Shown here in pieces: positions 13,161 to 26,055 of a DNA stretch of 64,000 bases (the first letter of the stretch is position 1; each line of letters opens with the position of its first letter). The stretch is taken from NCBI GenBank assembly GCA_025403435.1, contig CM046345.1, positions 310,001 to 374,000 on the forward strand. Direction: 5' to 3'. Both the position numbers and the translations under genes were made by a program. The stretch is from Artocarpus heterophyllus. Its lineage: Eukaryota > Streptophyta > Magnoliopsida > Rosales > Moraceae. Under the pieces are notes generated by a model. The model had not been told where the DNA came from, made no database searches, and saw only the letters and a program-made list of their open reading frames with translations.

Positions 13161-13779
13161 GACAGGGTGCAAGTTCGGCCTGAGTTTGTGAAAATAGACC
13201 TTGCATACATCAAGAAATGATGAGCATCCTTAAATCAGAACGCTTGAATTTGGTAAGCATACAATCATTGACACAATTGGTTTATCTTGGATCTGAGCAA
13301 GGATAAAAATATTGGTGTGATGAAAAATATCCTTTAGTTTAGGGATATTGTCGACAAATATCAGGATCTTTCAAGAAGAATAGTCATCATTTTTTACATA
13401 AGTCTTTGGTCTATTGGATAATTTGTGCAATAAAATAATACATCAGCATGGTGTGGTTGTTAACAGTATTCTCGGACGAAATATTTGTGGTATCATTCTT
13501 GATCTGAGTTGATAAAAATATGCATAAGATTTTCGACATGCTATTGCTGCTGTTTTTTTTTCCACAAAAGTTTACATTTTTCTAGAACTAGCTTTCCTCT
13601 GAAAGATAATACTTTTTACAATAACAAAACCACCCGTCTGTCCTCTGGGCTCTGGTATATATATGATTACGTGGTAATACAAAAGGACCAGATGACACTC
13701 AATAAACAAAAGAATATCTTGATTGGACTAACATTCCTCTGATTTAAAGTACCATTTCAAGATTGACCACAAAAGCCTT
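13161..13779. other. Spacer between the decarboxylase pseudogene and the MBD gene
   Basis: No gene is seen. The right part should contain the 3' UTR of the minus-strand MBD gene, whose stop codon is at 13780-13782. No clear poly(A) signal could be assigned with confidence. Confidence 0.5.
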
Positions 13780-15575
13780 CTAGCTTGAGTCAGTGGTGGC
13801 TTTTGGATCATTGCTATGCATCTCCTTTGACAGACTTCCTTTTGCTCGCTTCTTTGCTGGTCGATTAATGGGATCGGAAACACAGGGAGGAGGTAGGCGT
13901 GGCATGCCAATCTGCAAGTGGGGAGATTCATCTGGTCCAGCCCATGCCATGGGACTCACTGCAGCAAACAAACAATGTCATTACTGCTGCACCATCGAAT
14001 TTGTTTGTTGCATGCGGAAAAAAGATACCATCATGTGTTATAGCAAAATATCTCCCAAAAAAAGGGATAAAAACACGTAGAAAATTGTTGACTTTGCACT
14101 CTGCATATTTGCTGTAATTGACCTGTAATCAAATTTCTTATAGTATTTTTTAGAGATCTACGGATCTTTGATAGTGCATTTGGTTTATGCAAATTTCTTA
14201 TATCAAAAGATCTCTACCAATATATATATATATATATATAAAGGGAAAAAAAGATTGTAGATGATTCATGATTGTTGACTTTACACCCTGCATTTTGGTG
14301 GTGCAGTTGATCAGTATTCCAATTTCTTAGTGTCCGACTTTCCATTGCTTATACATAAGCTGTCAAATTTATGTAGTGAAGTATTTAGCTTGTTATGTGC
14401 ATACCCAAATCAGGTTCAAGACGTCCAAGGCCATTGCAAGGTGCCAGCAAACGAGCAAGACGCTTCCTCACATAATTTTCCTGCAAGGGCTTTGGGATTT
14501 GGAACGAAAATTTTGACATGGTCACCCCTTTTGTTGCATACTCAGGATGTTCCGATAAATACCTAATGAAATCAAAAGCACGCATAAAAGGCTGGGACTG
14601 TCAAGAAATCATGAAAGAAAATTAAACTAACACCAAGTAATATGCTTCCAGGGACTTGAAGTCATTAGATGTACGCATACAATATCCAAGACCCACAAGT
14701 CATTAAGAGTGGGAGAGAGAGAGAGAGTTTGGCAAAGACGTACTTTTGGATCTCCACCATTGAGCGAAATCTCTTGCCTGATGGTGCAACATAATACCTG
14801 AAAACCAACGGAGGAGCAAATTTTCAAGAATTATAGTTGAACTGAAGATTTAGATACAAATGGTACAGAAAAGCAAGAATCTATAAAATGAGACAAGATT
14901 TGAGAAATAGTGATAGCAACAACAATCATCATTCATCATCTTGAAGCAAGAAAAGGGTTCATACACGTCTGCAAATTTGGTGCCTCCTTCACCTCTAATC
15001 CTCAGCAGCCGTTGCCACCCGGGAGGGGGCTGTGCAATATTAGGCTTATCAATCGCCCACAGCCTGCTGCCATCTTGAGAAATGTCAGCTGGATCATCAC
15101 ATGAGATATCTGGCCGCCACTCACGAGCAGTCTTGCAGTAAAAGGGCTGCTCCAGAATGTGCTCGCGTAACTCTTCATACTTCTCCTTTGTTGGGATGAG
15201 CCTCCATTTGAAACATCTTGCACACTGAACTGTAAAAGCTCCTACAGACGGCAAACCTCGGGGTGGTTGCTGGTTTGAGATGGGTAATCCTTGACGTCTT
15301 GGATGTTGGAATGGAGTAGAGGGTTCAGGGACAGGCACAAGCACGCCATTAGCTGCTGCGGGGTCATAAAGCACCAGCTGTTTAAAGGCATCACTAGATT
15401 GGCCATTTTCATCCTCTAAAGACTCGTCGTCTGAAGATGGCGACGGAGACGACAACGAAGAAACATCTGCGAACTCCTGAGAAGCGTTGTCTCCCTGACT
15501 TATGAAATTTGAGTCGAGGGAACCATTCCCCGTCATTGTAAATTTAAACGTTATTTTACGAGGATGAGGCAACAT
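13780..15575 (-). CDS. Methyl-CpG-binding-domain protein with CW zinc finger (MBD2/MBD4-like)
   Basis: A nuclear chromatin protein of the plant MBD class that pairs a CW-type zinc finger (histone H3 tail reader fold) with an MBD. Coding exons are 15575-14965, 14797-14744, 14562-14405 and 13958-13780, giving about 333 residues; all junctions are GT-AG and in phase. The N-terminal 110 residues are Ser- and acidic-rich. The CW domain lies at about residues 114-165 with QCARCFKWR (C118, C121, W124), FYC (C147) and ISCDDP (C159). The MBD follows at about 171-245 with RLWAIDKPNI, PPPGWQRLLRIRG and YYVAPSGKRFRS. A Lys/Arg-rich tail could be a nuclear localisation signal. The start at 15575 is the first ATG after a good acceptor at 15598; ATG 15537, in the same frame, is an alternative. 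Whether it binds methylated DNA cannot be read from sequence; several plant MBDs of this clade do not. Confidence 0.88.
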
Positions 15576-16862
15576 TGACAGGACAAATGTTGAAAAGCCT
15601 GCACACGAAACACCATTTAAAAAAAAAAAAGAAAAAAACTCATCACCACAACAAAAGCACATTTCTGTGCCATTTGAGCCAAAAGCATCCATCAATATAT
15701 CCTAAAAATGTTCCTCTCTAATTATCTGAGAATAGAAAGCGTTCCCAATAAAGATTGAAATTCCAACTTACTAACTGGGTTCTAAACTAGACAAGGTCCA
15801 AAATACAAACTTTACAACCTTTGGTTGATTTGGGATGCTGACGAACCATAGTAGATAGGAAGGGGGGCGAGTAAGTAAACTAAATTCTTGAAACTTTTTT
15901 CTCTAATCCCCTGAAAATACAAAATGCCTTCCCCTTAGAACTCCCATGCAAAATCTACACTTTTTCATGGGTATAAATTATAAATTTATCATCTTTTGTT
16001 CATTTGGCGATGACAGAGAAACAATACTAGAAAAATAAGGAAAAGAAAGTTAAATTCCAAAAAAATGTTCCTCTCTAATCAGCTGAAAATGCAAAAATTA
16101 TTTGCCCAATAACTCCAAAATTTATATTTCATCATCTATAGAATGTCATAACTTACAATCTTTTGTTCATCTGAGCTGGCAGATAAACTATTATCCCAGA
16201 ATCAAGAGAGAGAAAGAGAGCATCAGCTGAAATTACATGTTTTCCTCAAGAACCCCAAAATCCACAATTTTTCCATCTACAAAAGGTACAAATTTGCAAT
16301 CTTATGTTCACTAGATAGCAAAGAAACTATCGTCCAGGAATATATATATATATATATCGATACTGAAATTCCTAAAAATATTCCTCTCGAATCACCTGAA
16401 AAGACTTCTTCTTCTTCTTCTTCTTTGCCAAGAACTCCAAGACCTGGATTTTAACATATTATTCTCGTTTTTTAAAGGTAGGCAAAAACTTCTATACTTA
16501 GCATAGATCTAGCAAAGATACAACAAATCCGAGTTCGTAACTTCAATCAATTAATAAACTCCAAAAACAAAACAACAACAACAATAACATAAAACAATTT
16601 TGTATATTACGAACACAAAAGAAAAGAAGACTTTTTTACAATTACAAGAACAACGTTAGATTGGGAAGATTGGCGAACAACAGATCATACCTTTCTCCGA
16701 AGAAGATGAAACCGAAGATCGTCGTTTTCTTTTCTTCCTTTTTTTTTTCTTTGTCTTTCTTTCTTTTTTTGGTGCGAAATGGTTTTGTCAGTTTGAGAGC
16801 TTTTTCTCTTCTTCCATGGAAATTAAATTACAGACAGATCGAGAAAATAAGCAAGATGAAAA
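15576..16862 (-). other. 5' leader of the MBD gene: non-coding exon plus intron
   Basis: On the minus strand a GA-rich stretch ends with the donor GAGAAAG|GTATGATC (exon end 16691), and a good acceptor GTGTGCAG lies at 15602-15599 just upstream of the first ATG. This predicts a 5' UTR exon from near 16800 to 16691 and a 1.1 kb leader intron that holds AT and CTT microsatellites (near 16341-16357 and 16406-16424). Related short units starting 'ttcctctc(t/g)aat..ctgaaaa' recur near 15710, 15900, 16070 and 16380. The putative promoter is interrupted at 16863 by the Copia LTR. The exon is predicted from splice signals only. Confidence 0.5.
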
Positions 16863-17191
16863 TGTTGAATTTTAATTTACCTACGTGAAGAGAAGGCAAT
16901 TTTTTTTTATTTAAAAAAAAAAGGAAACTGCCTTTAACTATAATAATTGTGTGATAGTTACGGTTAATAAATTAACCCATGTTTTGATTTCTAAACACGT
17001 AATTTAAACAAAAAACTACACCATCAAACAAGAATTAAGAGTGTCTAGAAAACCAAAATTCACGAAATACAGTATGTAAAATTCGTGCAAAACAGAAGAA
17101 AGCATCAATGGTAGGAGGTAACAAAATTCGATACAATACGCTTCCGTTTTCCTTGAATTCTAGTTGTTATAAATGTCTGAAACAACCAACA
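16863..17191 (+). repeat. 5' LTR of the outer Copia element
   Basis: It is 329 bp and pairs with 32499-32829. By eye the two differ at about 40 positions, nearly all transitions, and the left copy is consistently richer in A and T. It abuts the predicted leader exon of the MBD gene. Confidence 0.92.
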
Positions 17192-18640
17192 TTTAGCATC
17201 AGAGCCCATTAACCTCTGCCTTGATGTTCAAATTTCTGAACAAATTTTCTGCTTTTTCACGACATGTTGGCCGTGATATGAGTTTGATTCTTCATTATTT
17301 TTTTTTATCATTGATGAATTAAAACACTTAGTTTAATGTTTTTCTTAATGTTCTATGATTAAAATCATTGAATTTGGCCACTCTTCATGATCTGCAAATT
17401 CCGACATTGTGGCCGTGAAAAACAAAGTTTGATCAATATGCATTCTTGATTCATTATGTGTTTTCAGTTCATAGATCAATATATTTTTGAATTATGATCA
17501 ATTTGCGATTTAGAATGGCTAAAATGGACGTCGGAGGGAGGAAAAACTGTCGGGTTTTTCCTTGGGTCGCGCGGGTCTAAACCGGGTCAAAACTACAGGG
17601 CTGAAGGAAGAAGACGACCCCATACGCAGGTCGTTTTGCATTCAGGCAACAAAACGACCCGTCATTTTTGGCTGGCGTGTGAACCCTTTAAGGCAGAACG
17701 ACGCCGTTTTAGGACCCCCTTTTAAGCAAAACGACGCCGTTTTAGGGGAAATAAAAAAAATCTAAAAATAAAAAAAAATCAATTAATTTTAGTTTTTAGA
17801 TATGCACATAATTTTTGCAATAATTTCATTGAAAATTTATTTTATACATTATATGCCAAGTATTTGTTTTACGTGCATAATTTTATTGTTGTTATTATGT
17901 ACATAATTTATGAAATACATTTTAATGCAGAAATTATGAAATTAATTATGCATATCATTTAGAAATTGTTCTATTTTAATGAATGTTTTATTGGAAAACA
18001 TATTGTGGTTAATTGATGTACTAGTCATTATTATATGCATAGTTCTTAAGTTTTATTATACATGTTATTAAATTAATTTGACTTATTTAGCACAATTTGA
18101 AATTTTCGTTCATAATTATTACATTGCCTATAGAATATGCAATTTTTGTGAACAATTTGTGAACAAAATTAAATGTCTACGTGATCCATATAATTTTGAA
18201 TAATTAGAGCTTAGCCACAGCAACTCTAATTATACAAAATTATATATTAATTGGTTCAGGATCACATTAGGTTAAAGGACATTTATTGCAATTAGTTGTA
18301 CTTAATATAATAAATTTTATCCCATATGAATTTTTATTATATTGGTATGACTAATTGAGATAAAATATCAAATTATATTTTCTGATTTACCCACAAGGAT
18401 TAGAAAAGAGAATGTAATTTGAAAGTTTTGTCATACAATGAAATGGATCTAATTGAATTAGAACTTTAGCCCACATGCAAGTTTTATGTCATAGATTCAT
18501 AATATTATGCATGATTTATATTGGTAAAGCATGATTTATGTTTATTAGCCTCAATATTTTGGATCATAAGCATGTTTATTTTAATTATGCAGTTATACAA
18601 CCTGTGAATTTCTCTTATGTTTGATGTGATATCCCTGAGC
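17192..18640 (+). other. Untranslated leader of the outer Copia element
   Basis: Between the LTR and gag lies about 1.45 kb without a coding frame. A CG-rich block near 17690-17745 contains two copies of AACGACGCCGTTTTAGG (about 17697 and 17730), a near-palindromic motif. The rest is AT-rich. This leader is long for a Copia element. Confidence 0.55.
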
Positions 18641-21600
18641 TGAAAGGGGATAACTATAAGGTCTGGAAGGAGAGAATTCTCTTTCACTTGGGGTGGATGG
18701 ACATTGATTATGCTATAAGGAAAGATGAGCCCGTAATTATTGAAACCAGCACTCAGGATGAGATTGCTCTTTATGAACGTTGGGAGCGATCTAATCGCCT
18801 TAGCGTCATATTCATAAAGACTAAAATCTCTGCTGGGATACGTGGTTCTGTTGAACAGTATGACAAGGTCTGGGCATTACTGAAGGCCATTGATGAGCAG
18901 TTTGAAACTTTAGATAAGGCACTTGCCAGCACCCTAATTATGAGGTTCTCGTCCTTGAGGCTCACCAGTGTGAGAGGTGTGTGTGAGAACATCGTGGAGA
19001 TGAGGGACATAGCGGTTCAACTCAAGAACCTTGAGGTGGATATGTCTGGGTCTTTCTTAGTACACTACATTCTGAACACCCTTCTAAAACAATATGAGCC
19101 CTTTAAGATTTCCTACAATACACATAAAGACAAATGGTCAATTAATGAGCTTTTGACCATGTGTACTCAGGAAGAGGGGCGGCTTGTAATGAAAATGGGT
19201 GAAACTGCACTGACAACCACGAGAGGAAAGAATCAGAATCAAGACCAATTTTAAGCCAAGGACAAGGGAAAAGGTAAAATACCTCCCAAAGCTGTCATTA
19301 AGAAGGAATCCAAGTGTTTCTTCTGTAAAAAGAAGAGACACATGAAGAAAGATTGCACGGAATTTCAGAGTTAGCTTGAGAAGAAAGGTAATCCAATCTC
19401 ATTGGTTTGTTATGAATCTAATATGATTGAAGTTGTTTATAACACATGGTGGATTGATTCTGGATCTACAATCCATGTTTTGAATACATTGCAAGGTATG
19501 CGAAACCTAAGGAAACCAGTGGGAAGTGAACTGAGCATTTCTTCAGGAAACAAGATGCGTTCACATGTGGAAGCCATCGGAACATGCACCTTAGTTTTAA
19601 GTAGTGGTTTTATTTTGGAATTGGATAAGACATTTTATGTTCCAAACTTTTCTAGGAACTTAATTTCTGTTTCCAGACTTTTAACTTTAGAATATTCCTT
19701 TACTTTTTCAGACAAATGTTTTAGTTTATTTTATAAATCTGATCTTGTTGGAAATGGTATTTTGTCTGATGGTTTTTTCTCAATTAATTTGCAAAATGAA
19801 CCACATCATACTGCTATGCATGTTCAATCTGGCATTAAACGTTGTGTTATTAATGAGGATTTCTCTATGTTGTGGCATCGGAGATTATGACATATCTCCA
19901 TTAAGAGAATCAAGAGGTTAGTAAATGACGGGGTACTCAGTGCTTTGGATTTTACTGACTTCGATACTTGTGTGGGTTGCATTAAAGGAAAGCTAACCAA
20001 CAAGTCTAAGAAAGGTGCTAAGAGGAGTTCAAAAATATTAGAAATCATACATTTAGATATTTGTAGTCCAGTAATGGACTCATATGGTCTGAGATACTTC
20101 ATCTCTTTCATAGATGATTACTCACGATACATGTATCTCTACTTGCTTCATACAAAGGACGAAGCATTAGATGCCTTTAAGGTTTTTAAGGCTGAAGTAG
20201 AGAAACAATACGGAAAGCAAATAAAGATCGTGAGGACAGACAGAGGTGGAGAATATTATGATAGATACACTGATGATGGACAAGCTTAAGGTTCATTTGC
20301 GAGGTTTCTCCAAGAGCATGGGATAGTTGCCCAATACACCATGCCTGGTTCTCTATATCAGAATGGTGTAGCAGAAAGAAGAAACCAAACATTAATGGAC
20401 ATGGTGAGGAGCATGCAGAGTAACTCCAACCTGCCTAAGTCCTTATGGACTAAAGCTCTTAAGACGACTGTGTATATATTAAACCGAGTTCTGACTAAGG
20501 CTGTCCCAAAGACGCCATTTGAGTTATGGAAGGGTTAGAAACCGAGTTTGTGACATATACGCGTTTGGGGATGTCTGTATGAAGTAAGAGTATACAACCC
20601 ATAAGAGAAGAAGCTAGATCTGATGACCATTAGCGGGTATTTCGTTGGATATACCAAAAGGTCCAAAGGATATAGATTCTACTATCCAACTCACAGCACT
20701 AGGTTTGTGGAATCAAGGAACGCCAAATTTCTTGAGAATGACTTGATTAGTGGGAGCGATCAATTTCGAAACATAGTTTCTAAAAGAGATCATACTAAAG
20801 CTCAACCATCTACATCAAGTGATAGGTTGATCATAGTTTATAGCACTCCTATAGTTCAACAGAATGTTGTGCAACCAATCATTGAGGTTCCACAAATTGC
20901 TAATAATAATCTAGAAGGTCAAGTTGCTCAAGAACCATCGGATACAATCGAGCAACAAGTTGGACAACAGATTCAACAAGAAAATGTTGAACCAACATTA
21001 AGGAGATCTATTAGAGAAAGATAATTGGCAATTTCTAGTGATTATGTTGTGTATCTGCAAGAATTGGACTATATCATTAGAGCCGAAAATGATCCTGAAA
21101 TATTTTCACAAGCCATAAGTAGCTAAGAATTGAAACTTCGGTACGATGCAATGAAGGATAAGATGGATTCTATGGCATCCAATGGAGTCTGGGATCTCGT
21201 CGAGTTGCCTAATGGTGCAAAAGTCATAGGGTGTAAATGGGTCTATAAGACAAAAAAAGACTCATTGGGCAACATCGAAAGATATAAGGCAAGACTTGTC
21301 GCCAAAGGATTCACTCAGAAGAAAGGAATCAACTACAAGGAGACCTTTTCTCCTGTATCCAAGAAAGATTCTCTCGTCATCATCTTGGCACTCGTTGCTC
21401 ATTTAAACTTAGAGTTGCAACAAATGGATGTAAAAATGGCATTTCTCAATGGTGAACTAGAGGAAGAAGTTTATATCAAACAACCAGAAGGATTCTTCTC
21501 TAGTAATGGTGAGCAGTTGGTGTGCAAGTTTAAGAAATCCATATATGGGTTGAAGCAGGCCTCTCGTTAGTGGTATTTGAAATTCCATGACGTCATCTCT

Positions 21601-21857
21601 TTATTTGGATTCGTAGAGAACATCAAGGATCAATGTATATACCAGAAGAGCAGTGGGAGTAAAATTTGTTTCCTAGTTCTATATGTGGATGACATTCTAC
21701 TTGCAACCAATGATAATGGTATGCTACTTGAGGTAAAACAATTCCTCACTAAAAACTTTGACATGAAGGATATGGGTGATGCATCCTTTGTTATAGGTAT
21801 TAAGATACACAAAGACAGATATAAAGACACTTTGGGTCTGTCTCAAGAGGCCTATAT
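18640..21857 (+). pseudogene. Copia gag-pol, 5' part (gag, protease, integrase, most of RT), broken
   Basis: The gag region (about 18640-19254) ends near a CCHC zinc knuckle, CFFCKKKRHMKKDC, at 19315-19356. The protease motif DSGST follows near 19457. The integrase part runs from the HH-type finger (LWHRRL near 19875, CVGC near 19970) through IDDYSRYMYLY and DRGGEYY to [10 protein letters not shown] near 20370. The RT part has IGCKWVYKTK near 21230, [11 protein letters not shown] near 21290, DVKMAFLNGELEEEVYIKQP near 21430 and YVDDILLA near 21683. In-frame stops (for example at 19252-19254, 19888-19890, 20287-20289 and 21568-21570) make it non-functional. The frame is cut at 21857 by the nested element and resumes at 31415. 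Confidence 0.93.
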
Positions 21858-24437
21858 TGTGACACTCATTATTTTCTTAATAGGTAATATGGTAATTAAA
21901 TTAATTATTAGTGTGCTAATTAAAATTTATTTCATCTAAAATCTATTTCATCTTATTTATTTCTACCTACTTTAAAATTTTTTAAAATTTTCTTATATCT
22001 ATTTAGTAAATTTATCGAAACGCTCTTGGAACATCAAATTAATTACTAAAATGTCATTTGGCATTATATGAACTAAAGTCTCTGAATGAGACATAATGCA
22101 CTTAATGCTTCACCTACTTGTTTCCCACTTCTCATTATTTTCCTTCTTCAATCGGGCCCTCCAACAAAGAAAATCATGCATTTATTTTCTTTTCTCAGTG
22201 CAACACTTATCTTTCCCTTCCTCCTTGAAATTTGTTCCTCTCATTCTCTTCTTCTTCTTCTTCTTTCTTCTGCTCTCTAAGCTTGAGAAACCCAGCTCCA
22301 TGTCGTTCAAAAGTTTCTATTGCTAAAGTTGAACTTGAGCTTTAATCTCTTGAATTGATGACTTAAAGTTTTCAATGAGATTTTAAGGTAAGATTTTAGA
22401 AAATTAATCTAGTCTTATCTACCATCTTTACTTTGAATTTACTCATTTATTTTGCTGCACAATTTAGATTTCATGGTTTTGAATGAAAAAGTTTGACATA
22501 AGCATGTTCTCACCCTTAATTGTAAGAAAGGCTAAAGATAAGGTTTGATAATGATTTTGATATAAAACTCATGAAAATATGTTTATTGTGATTATATAAT
22601 GCAAGCTGCATATTTTGGAATGGTTTTGTGATTTTGAACAAGGATAATATGTTTTGGGTTAAAGAAAAATTTGACATTCCATAAACTTTGTAATACCTAT
22701 ATGGGTAGTGGCTCTTTCTTAAAATTCTGGGATTAAATGAAAATGAATTTTGTAAATTGTTTTGAATATTTAAAAAGTAGACATTTTAACCTTTTTAACG
22801 AGCTATCATAAGCCTAAATCAGAGTTGTATTATATTTTCTATGAATTTTTTAATTTTTAAATTAGAAATTAGTAAACCTGCTAGTAACAATATACCACCC
22901 ATTTATGTTAAGTAAACCGCCTGTTAACTCGTGTGATGATTGTAGATAGCGAATCTATCATTTTTACAAAAGTATACAGTCAGTTTGCCATGGTATACTA
23001 GCTGTTAACCTGAACCAAAAACCTATCTTTGCTCACCACCTAATTCCTTAATGTCTTGCAACCTCTCAAATATTATCCTAAGTGATTGATGAATCTTATT
23101 AGGGACTAAAACATATAGATTACTTGTTTACATTTTATATTGTGTTAAGACAAAAATTGTTTACTGTGGTATTCAAAAGAGATTTGCATAAAAGCTTTAA
23201 TGACACACTAGTAAGATAAATTTATACATGATTTATTTATGACTGTGGTTGTATGTTATGCTTTAGTTTTAATTATCCTTATGCACGCCTTAGGATCAAG
23301 GGAGTGTGGAGCTAACGTTAATTGATTCTGAGATTGAAAGATTGTTGATAAGCTTGAAAGGTAGGGATTCTATTACTTATCTTTTGTGAGGTTTTTATGG
23401 AATTAAAATTGATGTTTTACCACAAGATATATATATATATCTATGTTGAACTGCTATTATATGAGTATCACATATAAAACTATGACATGGACTTGTCTTG
23501 TATTGTACGGCAAAGAACATAATAAATTGACGCATGTTGTTATAAATTGAGAAGCATGGTTAGAAAAACTGACTATAAATAATAATTGAATATAGAGAAA
23601 TGGTAAGACGTGAAGAGGGACGACAGTTACGTCCTTGGGCACGAAAACCCTAAAAGATAAAATAGGGGGAAGGTGATGACGCTTCCTTGGGTTGAAATTC
23701 TCAAAACACACTGTACAGGAATCAACTGGGTGAGGACTTGGGGCTTGATGTCCCCTCACCGAAACACCCTTGGAATGTTTAGAGGGTGATCAAGCGCGCC
23801 CATTTGGATTTCAATGAGTTGAGTGATACTCTATTGAACATGAGTACCTAAGAATAATGATGAACTGTAATATTTGTATATATGTATTTGTATGAAACTC
23901 GATAATGATTAACTATGGTATCTACGGAATATGATTATAATAAATCTCATAATCTAAATAATGATGAGTATTAACTAACCATGTAAGTTTTAATGTGGTA
24001 ATGATAAAAACCTAAAGATAAGTAATGGTTTTCTCCACTGAGCATATTGTCGCTCATTCCCTTATATTTTTATCTTTTCAAGACTCACTAAGTGTGAGGT
24101 GGCTACGAGAAAAATAATTGAGGAAGCTATATAGCTATATTACATTGGGACTGCTTCAATTGTTAAGAATGTTATTCATGATAATGTGAGCATCAATTGT
24201 TACTTTCTGTGACTGTATTAAAATGCGTTGATGGTTAAAATGATGATGACGATAGTTTATATTATTAAATTTAAGGTGCTGCATTAAACTGTGGTTTAAT
24301 TATCGTTTATATTATTATTTTTGATTTGAGAGTTTTCATTGAAGCCCCGGACAACTTTATTTTTAAGGTTTTACTTTTATTTCTGATTTTTATTTTAATT
24401 CATTAAAAACTGTTAACCCCAATATAGGGGCGTTATA
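21858..24437 (+). repeat. 5' LTR of the nested LARD-like element
   Basis: It starts TGTGACACTCATT and ends GGGGCGTTATA. Inside is a CT-rich leader-like block with (CTT)n near 22240-22265. The matching LTR at 28832 has the same layout. A block with CTGAGCATATTGTCGCTCATT near its 3' end also appears in altered form in the solo LTR at 1339-3411. Confidence 0.93.
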
Positions 24438-25719
24438 GAATTTTTGGTATCAAAGTCTAGGTTCGGTTAACCTAGGGAGTATAACACCACTTTAAAAAAA
24501 AATTTGTTTTTGAGATGGTTTTGAAGCTGAATTTTCATTGTCCTCATCAAAATGAACCTTCACATTGATTTATACAGTCTAGAAGGATGTAACATGGAAA
24601 GGCCCTAGAATAAAAATATTTACGGTTATATGAGTACGATAATTATATATAAGGAAAGTATTAATAGTTATGAGGGAATGATAGTTATATGGAATAGGTT
24701 TATAAGTAGAATGCTTATGAGAGATTCGTATAATATTAGGATCTATAAGCATATCTAATTCGTATAGAATGATGAGAAATTCGTGTAGAAACGAGGATTT
24801 AAGAGCCTTTTATCTCGTGAAAAACAATAAGAAATATAAGGCTTGATTTATTGATTTCAAAGTTTGGCATAGATGTGCCAAATTCTTTGTAATTGATTCA
24901 GACCTAAGTAATGATTATGTGTGGATTCAGTGGAGTACATAAGTGTCAATGACTTTTCTTGAAAGTTCTATTTACTTGAGGAATATGAGATAAGTTAGGA
25001 ATCTATGGTATTGAATCTTGAGTGAGATAAACGTTAGACTTTTGATCTATTGAGACTGTGTAAAGGTAAGAATGTATGAATTTCAATGTTGGAATATTTT
25101 GTTACGTACATTGTATTTAAGTGTATCAATGAATATTTATGCATAGATGCAATGTGAAAATGACCAATAGGAGTTTCTTTAAGTAAATCATAATATTTAA
25201 GGAACCTATAATAATTTTAGATAATTACGATAAAAGGTTTAACTTCTAGATGTTTAGATGTGAATCTTTTGGTTACCTAAGGTTTTGTTATATGAAGAAA
25301 TTAAATATTGTATAAGTGAAATTGTGGGGATTGTAGATGTTCCTAAGTAGTAACATCAAATGTCTTTGTTCATTGATATGGTCTATGTTGGAAGACGTAA
25401 ATCATATTGATTTCAAGATTGGTCACATTCTAAACCCTTGGTAGTAATGATAATGAATCCATTGATAGATGTTGAGTATTAGGGATAACATATAGGTGTA
25501 TGCATTGTTCAATAAGATTTTGATTAAAACTAATTATTTTAGTTGCTAGAAGATTATGTTGTTATGAAATGATTTTAAATACCATTCAGGAATATTCCTG
25601 ATTGTCGTTAAATTAGACTTGTTCGTAGTTAATTTTATCTTTAGTGGGCTTTGAATTGGGTTTAAGATCTGTACAAATTGGTTTTCAATTTTATGTTTAT
25701 TATTTAACTCGTTATAAAT
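24438..25719 (+). other. Non-coding internal region of the LARD-like element
   Basis: After the primer-binding site this 1.3 kb stretch is AT-rich, with frequent stops in all frames and no retroviral motif. It may hold packaging and dimerisation signals of the element, but none can be shown from sequence. Confidence 0.5.
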
Positions 25720-26055
25720 GTGTTAAGGCCCAAAAAAACTTAATCCATTTCAACTTAACATTGGGGCCTAGTCCAAATCCTAAATTAGTTTGATTCACAC
25801 TGTCTCTCCCACGTGTCCTCTATACGTGTCATCTATAATGGTTTAATCATTGTTTACATATACGTCTACTGTGTATACGAGCTTGTTTCTCTGAGCTTAC
25901 TTTCTCTCTCTTAATTTGTTATTCTCTCTCTAAATCTCAAATCCTCTTCTTTCTCTCTAGAAATTCTTCTCTCTAAAAGAAGAAGGAATTCTAGGATTTT
26001 ACAACTTACTATCTTAATTTTTCCTTTCTATTTACTTTTGTTTTTTCATCTCATC
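25720..26055 (+). promoter_or_regulatory. Promoter- and leader-like block before the Cys-rich ORF, inside the LARD-like element
   Basis: Composition changes here from featureless AT-rich DNA to a stretch that resembles a plant gene's upstream region. It has GGCCC motifs (about 25729 and 25766), a CACGTG G-box near 25810, two further ACGTGTC-like cores, then a strongly pyrimidine-rich CT(C/T)TCTCT leader (25890-25980) running up to the ATG at 26056. A captured gene would bring such a block along with its promoter or 5' UTR. Transcription from it is inference. Confidence 0.35.
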
